Assembly: GCA_009780245.1 (NCBI GenBank)
Contig: WRAJ01000005.1
Coordinates: 34,197-98,196, forward strand
Reading direction: 5' to 3'
Length of the DNA stretch: 64,000 nt
Source of the DNA: Turicibacter sp.
GTDB lineage: Bacteria > Bacillota_I > Bacilli_A > MOL361 > Turicibacteraceae
The notes beneath the pieces are model-generated. The model had not been told where the DNA came from, ran no database searches, and was given only the letters and a program-made list of their open reading frames with translations. Shown piece by piece: positions 32,807 to 41,527 of this stretch; the first letter of the stretch is position 1, and each line of letters begins with the position of its first letter. Both the position numbers and the translations under genes were made by a program.

Positions 32807-35089
32807 TTAATCTGTGGGCCAGAAATCTCTTAAAAATTCATTTGATTTTCCTTCAAGAGTGTATATTATGTAAAGGACCACTAGCGGTACTAAGCTGTAT
32901 AATAATAAAGCTGTCATTGTAATCATATTCTGAAATTTAATATGAGCTTTTAAGCCATCATATTGCTTTTTCAATGTTACGTTATTTTTATTTTCTAGAT
33001 AAATGGATGATTGCTCTTCAAGATGTTCAATGTTATTCTTTAAGCAATATGCTAATGGCCAATACACATATGTGATAATCATAAGAATCCCAAACCAATA
33101 GTTGAACTGATCCTCTATCACTGATCTAATGAAAACTGGTGTAACGCCTCCTAGCATTATAATTACGGAAACTAAGAATCCTGATTGCAGTACACCACCA
33201 ATTGCTGAAGCAGTAGCTACTCCAGGGATTTCATCTAGCTTAATGATTTTAGCAGATAATACTGGCAAGACAATTGTCGCACACAAGAATCCAAAAATTC
33301 CTATGAAAGTATAAACTAGAGAAGCTGAGACTTCATTCTTTGCGCATCCTGATGGTAAAAGGGAGACACATATTATTAAAAGATTTCCGAAAAAAATGAT
33401 AATTGCAGTAACTATTGACCAAGCATCATAGTTCTCTTTTTTAAGAGTTATGACACGATGATATTCTTCAGTCGTATATCCTCTAACTTTAATGACATTT
33501 GAATAAAACGATTCTGCAACCATTAAGGACGATCCTATAGACATGAATATCAAAAATAGGTTAGTCAAATTTAGATCAATTGCAAAAGGGCTTCTTAAGT
33601 GTAACAAACTTAAAAATAGAGTTATATAAGCAATGATGCATGTAATAGTGAAAATCATGATGCGCAAGCCCTTATAATTTAGCTTTCTAATATTTTTTTG
33701 ACATACTAATAAAACAGTGCTGATCAAAAAACTTGTTAAAAATAGATAGAGCCTATTATCACTTGTTATATTAAACTCAAATAAACTATAATGCGATATT
33801 TCTGCCATATTATAGAGGGTTAGAAATAAGTAGATGAAACCTCCTAATGCAAGAATAATAATAGAGCTATAACAAGCTATTTTAACATTTCTAAGTGATT
33901 GAATTTGGTTTTCATCTCTTCTATCAAGGTTTCTTTTTTTCTCCTCTGTTTTTACAAACTCAAAGGTTTTCTTAACTGCTGTAGATAAAAACGCACCTAT
34001 GATTATTCCGACCACTGTTTCTGAAATTGATTCAAAATTCTCAGGCATATAATTGTAAACTAGTGTAGGTGCAATGACCAAAATGTTTAATACAAGTCCT
34101 TGAACCACAAACTCCTGTACTAACTTTTTAATTTCTTGTGTGAAGAGCTGTCCTGTGGCAATTAAAACAGGTGTAATTATTGAAATAGAGGTAAAGATCC
34201 AATTTGCTTGAATAGAAGCCATACCAAAATTAATTAGGAAAACAGTGGTAATAATAATAAAAGAATAAGCGACCGTTCTTGAAATTTTTTTCACATCTAT
34301 TATTATATATGCTAATGAAAACAAGCTTAAGGCAGTGATCAGCAAGATGTTTTCCATAACGATCTCTCTTTCAATCGTAACTAACCCAATGCCGAGTGAT
34401 GCAGTGCTTCCTGCGAGTATACATATGAAATCCATATAATTAAACCTTTTAATTGAGGCAATGTTGACTAAAGTGAATATTAATATAAAAGTAAGGTAAA
34501 TGCCTATCAAGATTGTGAAAGCTTCAAATGAGCTACTTAAATCATCAAGGCCAATCATAAATAGGAATCCTGAACCTGAAAACCATACAAGAAAAAAACT
34601 CAATATCTCATGAGGCTCTTTGCATTTGCATACTAAGTAATTACGAATTAATAGCACCCTTATCAACAAAAAAGTAATAATGTAAAACATAAAAACAAAG
34701 AAAAATGCGTGATACACACCAGCTATATTAAAATAGCCCGCTCTTGGAATTGTCCAGTTCAGTGTGATATTTTCATTTGATAGCCATTGCAATTGCCATA
34801 ATAGCCCTAAGATAGCAGCGGAGCAGCTTATTATATAGTTCATTGTTATGCATTTTTTTTGAAGTTTTATTTCGTTATCTTGATGACTCTTCAAAATATA
34901 AAAGGAAAGTGAGGCGACTAGCAATGGTAAGAAAAAACCATCGCCAATTGTTGCAGCTCTATAATGATACAAGCCGTATAAATTGTAATCACGCGGTAAT
35001 ACACACCAAAAATGATGCATCACACCGAATCCGACCGACCAAATAAATATAAAAATTAGTGCAACTTTAAAATAGATATTTTTTATCAT
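32807..35089 (-). CDS. Large polytopic membrane protein, orphan
   Basis: 760 residues with roughly 18-20 hydrophobic segments and short loops; soluble parts are a central basic loop (KTEEKKRNLDRRDENQ, around residue 390) and a C-terminal loop (HLEEQSSIYLENKNNV). ATG 35089 follows GGGAGATC. I recognise no family, domain, signal peptide or catalytic motif. The gene is distinctly more AT-rich than its neighbours, with AAA/ATT/TTA codons throughout, which suggests acquisition from another source. The central loop divides it into halves of similar helix number, so it may be an internally duplicated transporter-like protein. It has no same-strand partner. Confidence 0.85.
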   Translation of the reverse strand: MIKNIYFKVALIFIFIWSVGFGVMHHFWCVLPRDYNLYGLYHYRAATIGDGFFLPLLVASLSFYILKSHQDNEIKLQKKCITMNYIISCSAAILGLLWQLQWLSNENITLNWTIPRAGYFNIAGVYHAFFFVFMFYIITFLLIRVLLIRNYLVCKCKEPHEILSFFLVWFSGSGFLFMIGLDDLSSSFEAFTILIGIYLTFILIFTLVNIASIKRFNYMDFICILAGSTASLGIGLVTIEREIVMENILLITALSLFSLAYIIIDVKKISRTVAYSFIIITTVFLINFGMASIQANWIFTSISIITPVLIATGQLFTQEIKKLVQEFVVQGLVLNILVIAPTLVYNYMPENFESISETVVGIIIGAFLSTAVKKTFEFVKTEEKKRNLDRRDENQIQSLRNVKIACYSSIIILALGGFIYLFLTLYNMAEISHYSLFEFNITSDNRLYLFLTSFLISTVLLVCQKNIRKLNYKGLRIMIFTITCIIAYITLFLSLLHLRSPFAIDLNLTNLFLIFMSIGSSLMVAESFYSNVIKVRGYTTEEYHRVITLKKENYDAWSIVTAIIIFFGNLLIICVSLLPSGCAKNEVSASLVYTFIGIFGFLCATIVLPVLSAKIIKLDEIPGVATASAIGGVLQSGFLVSVIIMLGGVTPVFIRSVIEDQFNYWFGILMIITYVYWPLAYCLKNNIEHLEEQSSIYLENKNNVTLKKQYDGLKAHIKFQNMITMTALLLYSLVPLVVLYIIYTLEGKSNEFLRDFWPTD

Positions 35090-35324
35090 GATCTCCCGTC
35101 CTTCTATTTCCGTCTATCAAAATAGACTAATATTTTGCAAATCTTTTAAACATTATATCATTTAAAGTCTATTTTTGGTAGTAGTGTTGCAATATATTTT
35201 TTAGAAAGTCAGTGGGGTATGTGGGATATTAAATATACCTGCGATAGTTTTATTGTTTTTGGATGTGAATGTGAACAGGAACACTGAAATTCTTTCGGAA
35301 TGTGTTTTATTTGGCACAAAGGAT

Positions 35325-35352
35325 AAAAGGAAGCGTGCGATCGCTTCCTTTT
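35325..35352. terminator. Terminator after the collagen-like gene
   Basis: AAAAGGAAGCG pairs perfectly with CGCTTCCTTTT around TGCGAT, with A and T ends suitable for both strands. Confidence 0.85.
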
Positions 35353-35369
35353 GGTTAGTGTGAGTGCTT

Positions 35370-36155
<786 letters not shown>

Positions 36156-36390
36156 TAATGCATTCTCCTCTCTTTCGTATTGCGTCAGCGTGGCAACACG
36201 CATTTAAATATAATAGTTTGCCTACAGTTCATTGTATTCAAATTTAGGTAATTGGGAATGTGCATTTGTTGAAATTGGTGAAATCCATTTGACTCAAGCA
36301 CTTTTCAGACACTGCGTGGAAAGCGAAGTGAGCACATTTACCAGATTCACGCTCATGCTGCAAGGGTGAATACCAGTTATTTACAGCACA

Positions 36391-36440
36391 AAAAAAGCCT
36401 TGGTATCACCGATTGATGTAACCGGAGTGCCAAGGCTTTT
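36391..36440. terminator. Bidirectional terminator (AAGCCTTGGTA stem)
   Basis: AAAAAAGCCTTGGTA pairs with TGCCAAGGCTTTT; 8 bp from the uppP stop. It serves uppP on the minus strand. Confidence 0.85.
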
Positions 36441-36447
36441 CATTCGT

Positions 36448-37275
36448 TTACATAAAGAAGAAGAACGCCAGAATGGCAATTCCCAATAGGATGCGGTAAT
36501 AAGCAAACGGCTTGAAGTTATTGCGCTTAATAAAGCTAAGCAAGAATTTGATCGTAATGACAGAAACCAAAAATGCGGTGATACAACCGATAATCATCGT
36601 GAACCATTCTGCTTGGGTAAAGTCAAGCCCCACCCGCGTGATGCGCAACAAGCTTGCCCCTGCCATCGCTGGAATCGCAAGGAAGAAGGTGAATTCAGCC
36701 GCGGTTTTGCGTGACATACCAAGCAACAAGCCGCCGATAATCGTTGCTCCCGAACGTGAAGTTCCCGGAATCACAGCGAGCATTTGAAAAATACCGACCA
36801 TAAAGGCTAAACGGTAATTAATTTGCGGCAACGTCTTAACACGATCCGTTTTCTTACTATTAATGTTTTCAACGACAATAAAGATAATCCCGTAAAAAAT
36901 TAACATAGCAGCAATGATCGTTGGTGTACCAAGATACGATTCGATGAAATCGTCAAAATAAATCCCAACAATGCCGGCGGGAATACTGGCAACAATGATC
37001 TTGAACCATAAGTGGATTTTATCGATGTCTGCTTCAAAACCGCCCTTAAGCTTGAAAGGGTTAAGCTGTTTAAAGAAGGTTGTCACAACGGCCATGACAC
37101 TGGCTAGCTGAATGACAACGACAAACACACTCCAGAATTCTTCTGAATGTGAAAATTCCAGAAATTCCTCGATTAAAAGCATGTGACCTGTGCTACTAAC
37201 AGGTAACCATTCGGTGATGCCTTGTACAATTGATAAGAAGATGACACGAAGTAGCTCTAATAAATCAAAATCCAT
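36448..37275 (-). CDS. uppP: Undecaprenyl-diphosphate phosphatase UppP (BacA)
   Basis: 275 residues from ATG 37275 (MDFDLLELLRVIFLSIVQGI). Recycles undecaprenyl diphosphate to the monophosphate used by peptidoglycan and teichoic-type polymer synthesis; also confers bacitracin tolerance. Both active-site motifs are present: QGITEWLPVSSTGH and PGTSRSGATI; about eight membrane segments. An alternative in-frame start 12 codons upstream lacks a ribosome site. It is functionally related to the teichoic-type operon at 59.6-63.7 kb through lipid carrier supply. Confidence 0.95.
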   Translation of the reverse strand: MDFDLLELLRVIFLSIVQGITEWLPVSSTGHMLLIEEFLEFSHSEEFWSVFVVVIQLASVMAVVTTFFKQLNPFKLKGGFEADIDKIHLWFKIIVASIPAGIVGIYFDDFIESYLGTPTIIAAMLIFYGIIFIVVENINSKKTDRVKTLPQINYRLAFMVGIFQMLAVIPGTSRSGATIIGGLLLGMSRKTAAEFTFFLAIPAMAGASLLRITRVGLDFTQAEWFTMIIGCITAFLVSVITIKFLLSFIKRNNFKPFAYYRILLGIAILAFFFFM

Positions 37276-37370
37276 TTTTACACACTCGTTTCGTTTAGTT
37301 AATAAAAACACACTTTAACAAGTATACCATAAGCGAACGTGGGAATCCACTTATTTTTTGTGCGAAAATC

Positions 37371-37399
37371 TTTTCAATTCTCGTGAAAAATGATATACT
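37371..37399 (+). promoter_or_regulatory. Promoter of the yebC2 gene
   Basis: TTTTCA (37371-37376) and TATACT (37394-37399) with a 17-bp spacer, 36 bp before the start codon. Confidence 0.65.
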
Positions 37400-37435
37400 A
37401 CTTGACAGGTAAATAGTTTCAAGAGGTGATACGAG

Positions 37436-38149
37436 ATGGGTAGAAAATGGAATAATATTAAATACGGAAAAGCGTCTAAAGATGCGGCACGTGGGAAAGT
37501 GTATGCGCGCTTTGGTAAGGAAATTTACATGGCAGCGAAAAATGGCGAACCCGATGTAGAGATGAATCGCCATTTGGGAGCGGTCGTAGATCGAGCGAAA
37601 GTGGCGGGTGTGCCGCGCGATATTATTGAACGTGCGATCAACAAGGCGAAAAGTGGTGCGGATGAGAATTACGAGCCGATTCGTTACGAGGGGTATGGGC
37701 CATCGGGTTCGGCAATTATCGTGGATGCGTTGACTGATAACGTGAACCGCACCGTGGCGGAAGTCCGAAGCGCCTTTAAAAAGAACGGCGGGAACATGGG
37801 AGTGAGTGGCGCGGTGGCCTTTATGTTTGAACCCATAGCCTTGTTTGTTTTCGACGGTTTTGATGAGGAAGCGGTGCTGGAAGGCTTGATGGAAGCCGAC
37901 GTGGACGTGCGTGATGTTGAAGACAACGAAGGTGAGATTAGCGTGCTGGCGGATAGCGAACAATTTCATGCAGTGCAGACGGCTTTGGCTGGGATGGGCG
38001 TGACTGAGTTTGAGATGGCGGATTTGACGATGTTGCCGACGACGACGAATGAGTTAGATGGGGAGGATTTGGAGTTGTTTTTGAAGTTGCTTGGGGCGTT
38101 GGATGAGTTGGATGATGTTTCGAATGTTTATCATAATGTGGCGTTGTAG
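37436..38149 (+). CDS. YebC2 (YeeI-type) translation/regulatory factor
   Basis: 237 residues; ATG 37436 after AAGAGGTGATACGAG. N-terminal GRKWNNIKYGKASKDAARG and YARFGKEIY mark the YeeI/YebC2 branch rather than the M-A-G-H-S-K-W form. NINRTVAEVR-type region DNVNRTVAEVRSAFKKNGG and GPSGSAIIVDAL are family hallmarks. YebC proteins were annotated as transcription regulators; recent work links YebC2 to relief of ribosome stalling on proline runs. A collagen-like gene with six consecutive prolines lies 1.3 kb away. Array B begins 23 bp after its stop. Confidence 0.9.
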   Translation: MGRKWNNIKYGKASKDAARGKVYARFGKEIYMAAKNGEPDVEMNRHLGAVVDRAKVAGVPRDIIERAINKAKSGADENYEPIRYEGYGPSGSAIIVDALTDNVNRTVAEVRSAFKKNGGNMGVSGAVAFMFEPIALFVFDGFDEEAVLEGLMEADVDVRDVEDNEGEISVLADSEQFHAVQTALAGMGVTEFEMADLTMLPTTTNELDGEDLELFLKLLGALDELDDVSNVYHNVAL

Positions 38150-38171
38150 GCAAATTGTGAAAAACAATCTA

Positions 38172-38455
38172 AAGCTTCGGTATTTCGTTGATTTTGCTGT
38201 TTTGCCGAAGGTTCAGAGGTAAACCGTCACTTTTTCAGGTGTTTCCGCGAAATTGTGAAGGTTTTGAAGGCTCATGAGGGGTAAACCGTCACTTTTCCAG
38301 GTGTTTCCGCGAAATTGTGAAGGTTTTGAAGGCTCATGAGGGGTAAACCGTCACTTTTCCAGGTGTTTTCACGAAATTGTGAAGGTTTGAATGCTATTTC
38401 GAAGATAAACCTTCGGCATTCCCTTGATTTTGCTGATTTACCGAAGGTTTATTCT
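38172..38455 (+). repeat. Tandem hairpin array B, 62-bp period, 5 units
   Basis: The right-arm word GAAGGT appears at 38207, 38257, 38319, 38381 and 38443: spacings 50, 62, 62, 62. The three inner units pair AAACCGTCAC with GTGAAGGTTT. The two outer units have different arms, CTTCGG/CCGAAG, with a shared loop TTGATTTTGCTG, so arms have been exchanged while spacing is kept. Units 2 and 3 are almost identical over 62 bp. It starts directly after yebC2. Confidence 0.88.
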
Positions 38456-38512
38456 TTTGGCGATTGCCTTATTGGGTTGGTGTGCTTTTTAGTTTTGTTG
38501 TGGGAGGGGAGG

Positions 38513-38637
38513 GCGCCCTTTCGGTGATCAGGTTGATGAGACTGTGCATGCTTTTTAGGTCATTGATGGTGTTTAGTGTTCTTTAGCTACCGCACCTTTT
38601 GGCTTACTGGGGTATAGATTATATGTGGGGTTGGTCT
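38513..38637 (+). repeat. Dispersed repeat, copy 2 (without the palindrome)
   Basis: GCGCCCTTTCGGTGATCA at 38513, then TTGATG-GACT, GGTCATTG, and GGCTTACTGGGGTA at 38601 passing directly into TTATATGTGGGGTTGG. It aligns with 24643-24880 except for the palindrome there. Confidence 0.75.
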
Positions 38638-38691
38638 TGTGGTTGAGGTGTTAGGGGGAAGAATAAACTTGATAAAAATTTATTTAGTGAC

Positions 38692-38720
38692 TTGCTTTTC
38701 ATAGGAGATAGGTGTAAAAT
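38692..38720 (+). promoter_or_regulatory. nagB promoter
   Basis: TTGCTT (38692-38697) and TAAAAT (38715-38720), spacer 17 bp. Confidence 0.65.
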
Positions 38721-38755
38721 AAGAACAGATTTTTCTTTAAGAAGGAGTGTTTAGG

Positions 38756-39463
38756 ATGAAATTGCACATTGTAAAAACGAAGGATGAATTGGCACAGAAG
38801 GCTTATGACGTGTTGATTGATGTGATTAAGTCTAGCGATGAGGTGACGTTAGGTTTGGCAACAGGGTCGTCACCGGAAGGGATTTATGAAATTTTTAGAG
38901 CGGAAAAGCCGGATGTTAGCCACGTTACGACGGTGAATTTGGATGAGTATGTGGGTCTTGCGGCGGATCATGATCAGAGTTATGCTTATTTTATGGATCA
39001 GCATTTGTTTAATCATTTACCGTTTAAGGCGACGCATTTGCCGAATGGTCTAGCAACAGATCAGGCGGCTGAGTGTGCGCGTTACGATGAGATTTTAGCG
39101 GCGAATACACCGGATTTACAGTTGCTTGGTATTGGAACGAACGGTCACATTGCGTTTAATGAGCCGGGAACTTCTTTTGAATTAACGACGAACGTTGCTG
39201 AGTTAGCTCCTGAAACGGTTGAGGCGAATAGCCGTTATTTTGACTCACCAGCTGATGTGCCGACGCATGCGTTTTCAATGGGAATCAAGTCGATCATGCA
39301 AGCGAAGAAAATCTTGTTGATCGCTAGTGGTGAAGGGAAAGCAGAAGCGATTAAAGGGATGATCGAAGGGCCGGTAACGAACGAGATGCCAGCGTCGATC
39401 CTGCAGAATCACCCAGATGTGACCGTCATTGTTGATGCAGAAGCGGGATCGTTACTTAAGTAA
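38756..39463 (+). CDS. nagB: Glucosamine-6-phosphate deaminase NagB
   Basis: 235 residues; ATG 38756 after AAGGAGTGTTTAGG. Converts GlcN-6-P to fructose-6-P and ammonia, feeding amino sugars into glycolysis. Motifs: LGLATGSSPEGIYE, VNLDEYVG (catalytic Asp/Glu) and GIGTNGHIAFNEPG. Short Gram-positive form, lacking the C-terminal extension of E. coli NagB. No nagA is adjacent. Its terminator is at 39477-39517. Confidence 0.95.
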   Translation: MKLHIVKTKDELAQKAYDVLIDVIKSSDEVTLGLATGSSPEGIYEIFRAEKPDVSHVTTVNLDEYVGLAADHDQSYAYFMDQHLFNHLPFKATHLPNGLATDQAAECARYDEILAANTPDLQLLGIGTNGHIAFNEPGTSFELTTNVAELAPETVEANSRYFDSPADVPTHAFSMGIKSIMQAKKILLIASGEGKAEAIKGMIEGPVTNEMPASILQNHPDVTVIVDAEAGSLLK

Positions 39464-39476
39464 ATAACTGTTGAAG

Positions 39477-39517
39477 GAGCGAAGGGCTATGCAAAGATAG
39501 TCATCGCTCTTTTTTTG
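39477..39517 (+). terminator. nagB terminator
   Basis: GAGCGA and TCGCTC close a hairpin whose inner GACTATC-type arms extend it, followed by T7. Confidence 0.8.
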
Positions 39518-39521
39518 TTGC

Positions 39522-39675
39522 TGTAACCCGGTTGCAAAGTTGCTCAGTTTATCCCGATGGCTGTTATATAGGGTTGTAAAGGATAAAAAAACACCCATTT
39601 CTTTTTGTACAGGGCTGTTAGGAATAAAAAACACCCATTTTGCTCTGTATAGCGCGATTTGGGAGAAAATCCTTT
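39522..39675 (+). other. Palindrome and ~40-bp repeats between nagB and mtlA
   Basis: TGTAACCCGGTTGCA (39522-39536) is a near-perfect palindrome with a cre-like look but one base too long. After it, AAAACACCCATTT occurs twice 40 bp apart (39588, 39628), each preceded by GGATAAA/GGAATAAA, with a partial third unit. Operator role unproven. Confidence 0.45.
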
Positions 39676-39739
39676 GCTAGGCTCGGGCGTTCATCACATT
39701 TTGGCAACTTTGCTGTGACAAAGTGTGATTTTGATTTTG

Positions 39740-39768
39740 TTGCATTTATCGGGTTCGTCAGGTATGAT
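39740..39768 (+). promoter_or_regulatory. Mannitol operon promoter
   Basis: TTGCAT (39740-39745) and TATGAT (39763-39768) with a 17-bp spacer, 29 bp before mtlA. MtlR from the same operon is the expected activator. Confidence 0.65.
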
Positions 39769-39797
39769 AGCGGTATAAAAGTTTTGAGGAGGAATGC

Positions 39798-41186
39798 ATG
39801 ATGAGTGCACAAAAGACAGATTTCAAAGCGAAGGTTCAGAAATTTGGTAGTCATTTGAGCGGAATGGTGATGCCAAACATTGGGGCATTTATTGCTTGGG
39901 GATTAATCACGGCTTTATTTATCCCAACTGGGTGGTTGCCGAATGAAACGATGTACCAACTAGTCGGGCCAATGATCGTATACTTACTACCGTTGCTAAT
40001 CGGTTTTACAGGTGGACGTATGGTTCATGGATTCCGTGGTGGGGTCGTAGGTGCAACAGCGACGATGGGTGTCATCGTTGGAGCGGATATGCCGATGTTC
40101 TTAGGTGCGATGCTAATGGGACCAGTTGGTGGTTGGTGCATTAAGCAGTTTGATAAAGCATTCGAAGGAAAGATTAAATCAGGATTTGAAATGCTGATTA
40201 ACAACTTCTCGGCAGGAATTATCGGTGCTATCCTGGCAGCGTTTGCTTTATTAGTCATCGGTCCAGTCACAGAGGCACTTATGACGATTTTAGCTAACGG
40301 TGTAGACGCGATGATGAATGCGAATTTAATCCCATTTGCCAACGTCTTTATCGAGCCAGCAAAAGTGTTATTCTTGAATAACGCCTTAAACCACGGTGTA
40401 CTAGGGCCGATTGGTGTGGAGCAGGTTGCCGAAGCAGGGCAGTCGTTGATGTTCTTACTTGAGACCAATCCGGGACCAGGTTTAGGGATTCTATTATCGT
40501 TCATGTTCTTTGGGAAAGGCGCTTCGAAAGCGTCGTCACCGGGTGCGATTATTATCCATTTCTTAGGTGGGATTCATGAAATTTACTTCCCATATATCTT
40601 AATGAAGCCAAGTTTACTATTAGCGGTTATCGGTGGTGGTGTGGCAGGTTCGTTCACGTTTAACATCTTAGGTGCGGGATTAGTAGCAGCACCATCTCCA
40701 GGTAGTATCTTCGCCCTTGTCGCGATGGCACCACGTGGTGGGTTGTTCCCAGTGCTTGCCGGTGTGCTTGTGGCGACGGTTGTGTCATTCTTAATTGCGG
40801 CGGTTATCTTAAAAGCAAGTAAAGACGATGACATGGACTTGGAAGAAGCAACGGCGAAAACGCAAGCGATGAAAGGGTCAGATAGCGCGGTTTTAGCTGA
40901 TTTAACAGCAACAGATGTGTCGACCATTTACTTCGCGTGTGACGCTGGCATGGGTTCGAGTGCAATGGGTGCATCGTTATTGCGTAAGAAAGTTCAGGAA
41001 GCAGGGCTTGACATTGAAGTGAAGAATTTAGCAATTCGCGAGTTACCGGAGGATGCAAAGATTGTGATTACGCATCAAGATTTAACGGAAACGGCGAAAC
41101 CGAAAGCGCCGCATGCGCAGCATATTTCGGTTGAGAATTTCTTGAGTAGTCCGAAATACGATGAATTGATTGAGCAGTTGAAGTAA
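39798..41186 (+). CDS. mtlA: PTS mannitol transporter subunit IICB
   Basis: 462 residues; ATG 39798 behind GAGGAGGAATGC. Imports and phosphorylates mannitol. The IIC membrane domain (residues ~15-345) has the family sequences FGSHLSGMVMPNIGAFIAWG-like and GPGLGILLSFMFFGKG; the IIB domain has phosphocysteine Cys381 in CDAGMGSSAMGAS. No IIA domain is fused; it is the separate mtlF gene. Array E and a dispersed-repeat fragment separate it from mtlR, an unusual interruption for an operon. Confidence 0.95.
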   Translation: MMSAQKTDFKAKVQKFGSHLSGMVMPNIGAFIAWGLITALFIPTGWLPNETMYQLVGPMIVYLLPLLIGFTGGRMVHGFRGGVVGATATMGVIVGADMPMFLGAMLMGPVGGWCIKQFDKAFEGKIKSGFEMLINNFSAGIIGAILAAFALLVIGPVTEALMTILANGVDAMMNANLIPFANVFIEPAKVLFLNNALNHGVLGPIGVEQVAEAGQSLMFLLETNPGPGLGILLSFMFFGKGASKASSPGAIIIHFLGGIHEIYFPYILMKPSLLLAVIGGGVAGSFTFNILGAGLVAAPSPGSIFALVAMAPRGGLFPVLAGVLVATVVSFLIAAVILKASKDDDMDLEEATAKTQAMKGSDSAVLADLTATDVSTIYFACDAGMGSSAMGASLLRKKVQEAGLDIEVKNLAIRELPEDAKIVITHQDLTETAKPKAPHAQHISVENFLSSPKYDELIEQLK

Positions 41187-41286
41187 GTGAGCATTTCATA
41201 ATTTTTTGTTAGAACGGGCAACCTAAGAGCTGATATTGGCGTGGGTTGCCTGTTTTGGTGGGAGGGGTGTTATGCGCTTTTTAGCT

Positions 41287-41313
41287 TGCGCGCCTTTCGG
41301 CTTACTGGGGTAG
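41287..41313 (+). repeat. Dispersed repeat, partial copy 3
   Basis: GCGCGCCTTTCGGCTTACTG followed by GGGTAG matches 24721-24746 exactly; the upstream half is missing or decayed. Confidence 0.7.
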
Positions 41314-41350
41314 TTTGTTTACGTAGGGTAATGGTTAAAATAAGTTACTC

Positions 41351-41470
41351 TACCCCAGACACCCCGATTATTTAATGGGTTTGGTGTAAATTACCCCAGA
41401 CAGCCTGATTATTTGACGAATTTGGTGTAAATCACCCCAAAAAGCCCAATTATTTCATGAAACTGGTGTA
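41351..41470 (+). repeat. Tandem hairpin array E, 41-bp period, 3 units
   Basis: ACCCC occurs at 41352, 41393 and 41434 and GGTGTA at 41383, 41424 and 41465, all 41 bp apart. In each unit the left arm (T)TACCCCA faces TTGGTGTAA with one mismatch. Loops (GATTATTTAATGG-type) are conserved. It is inside the mannitol operon. Confidence 0.8.
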
Positions 41471-41527
41471 TTTCGTAATTGGCTGTTTGTTAGTATTTAG
41501 TAAGACACATCGTGAGGAGGAACGTAC

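Larger units (their letters stand above)
38150..38755. other. 606-bp intergenic region
   Basis: Contains array B (38172-38455), dispersed repeat copy 2 (38513-38637) and the nagB promoter (38692-38720). No open frame with coding character was seen. Confidence 0.8.
41187..41527. other. 341-bp region between mtlA and mtlR
   Basis: Holds a partial third copy of the dispersed repeat (41287-41313) and array E (41351-41470). The AGGAGG for mtlR is at 41515. No clear -10/-35 pair was found, so read-through from mtlA may supply mtlR. Confidence 0.6.

Noticed and set aside
39522..39536. cre site for CcpA upstream of mtlA
   Set aside because: The palindrome TGTAACCCGGTTGCA is one base longer than the 14-base cre pattern and lacks its usual centre, so it is kept only as an unassigned palindrome.
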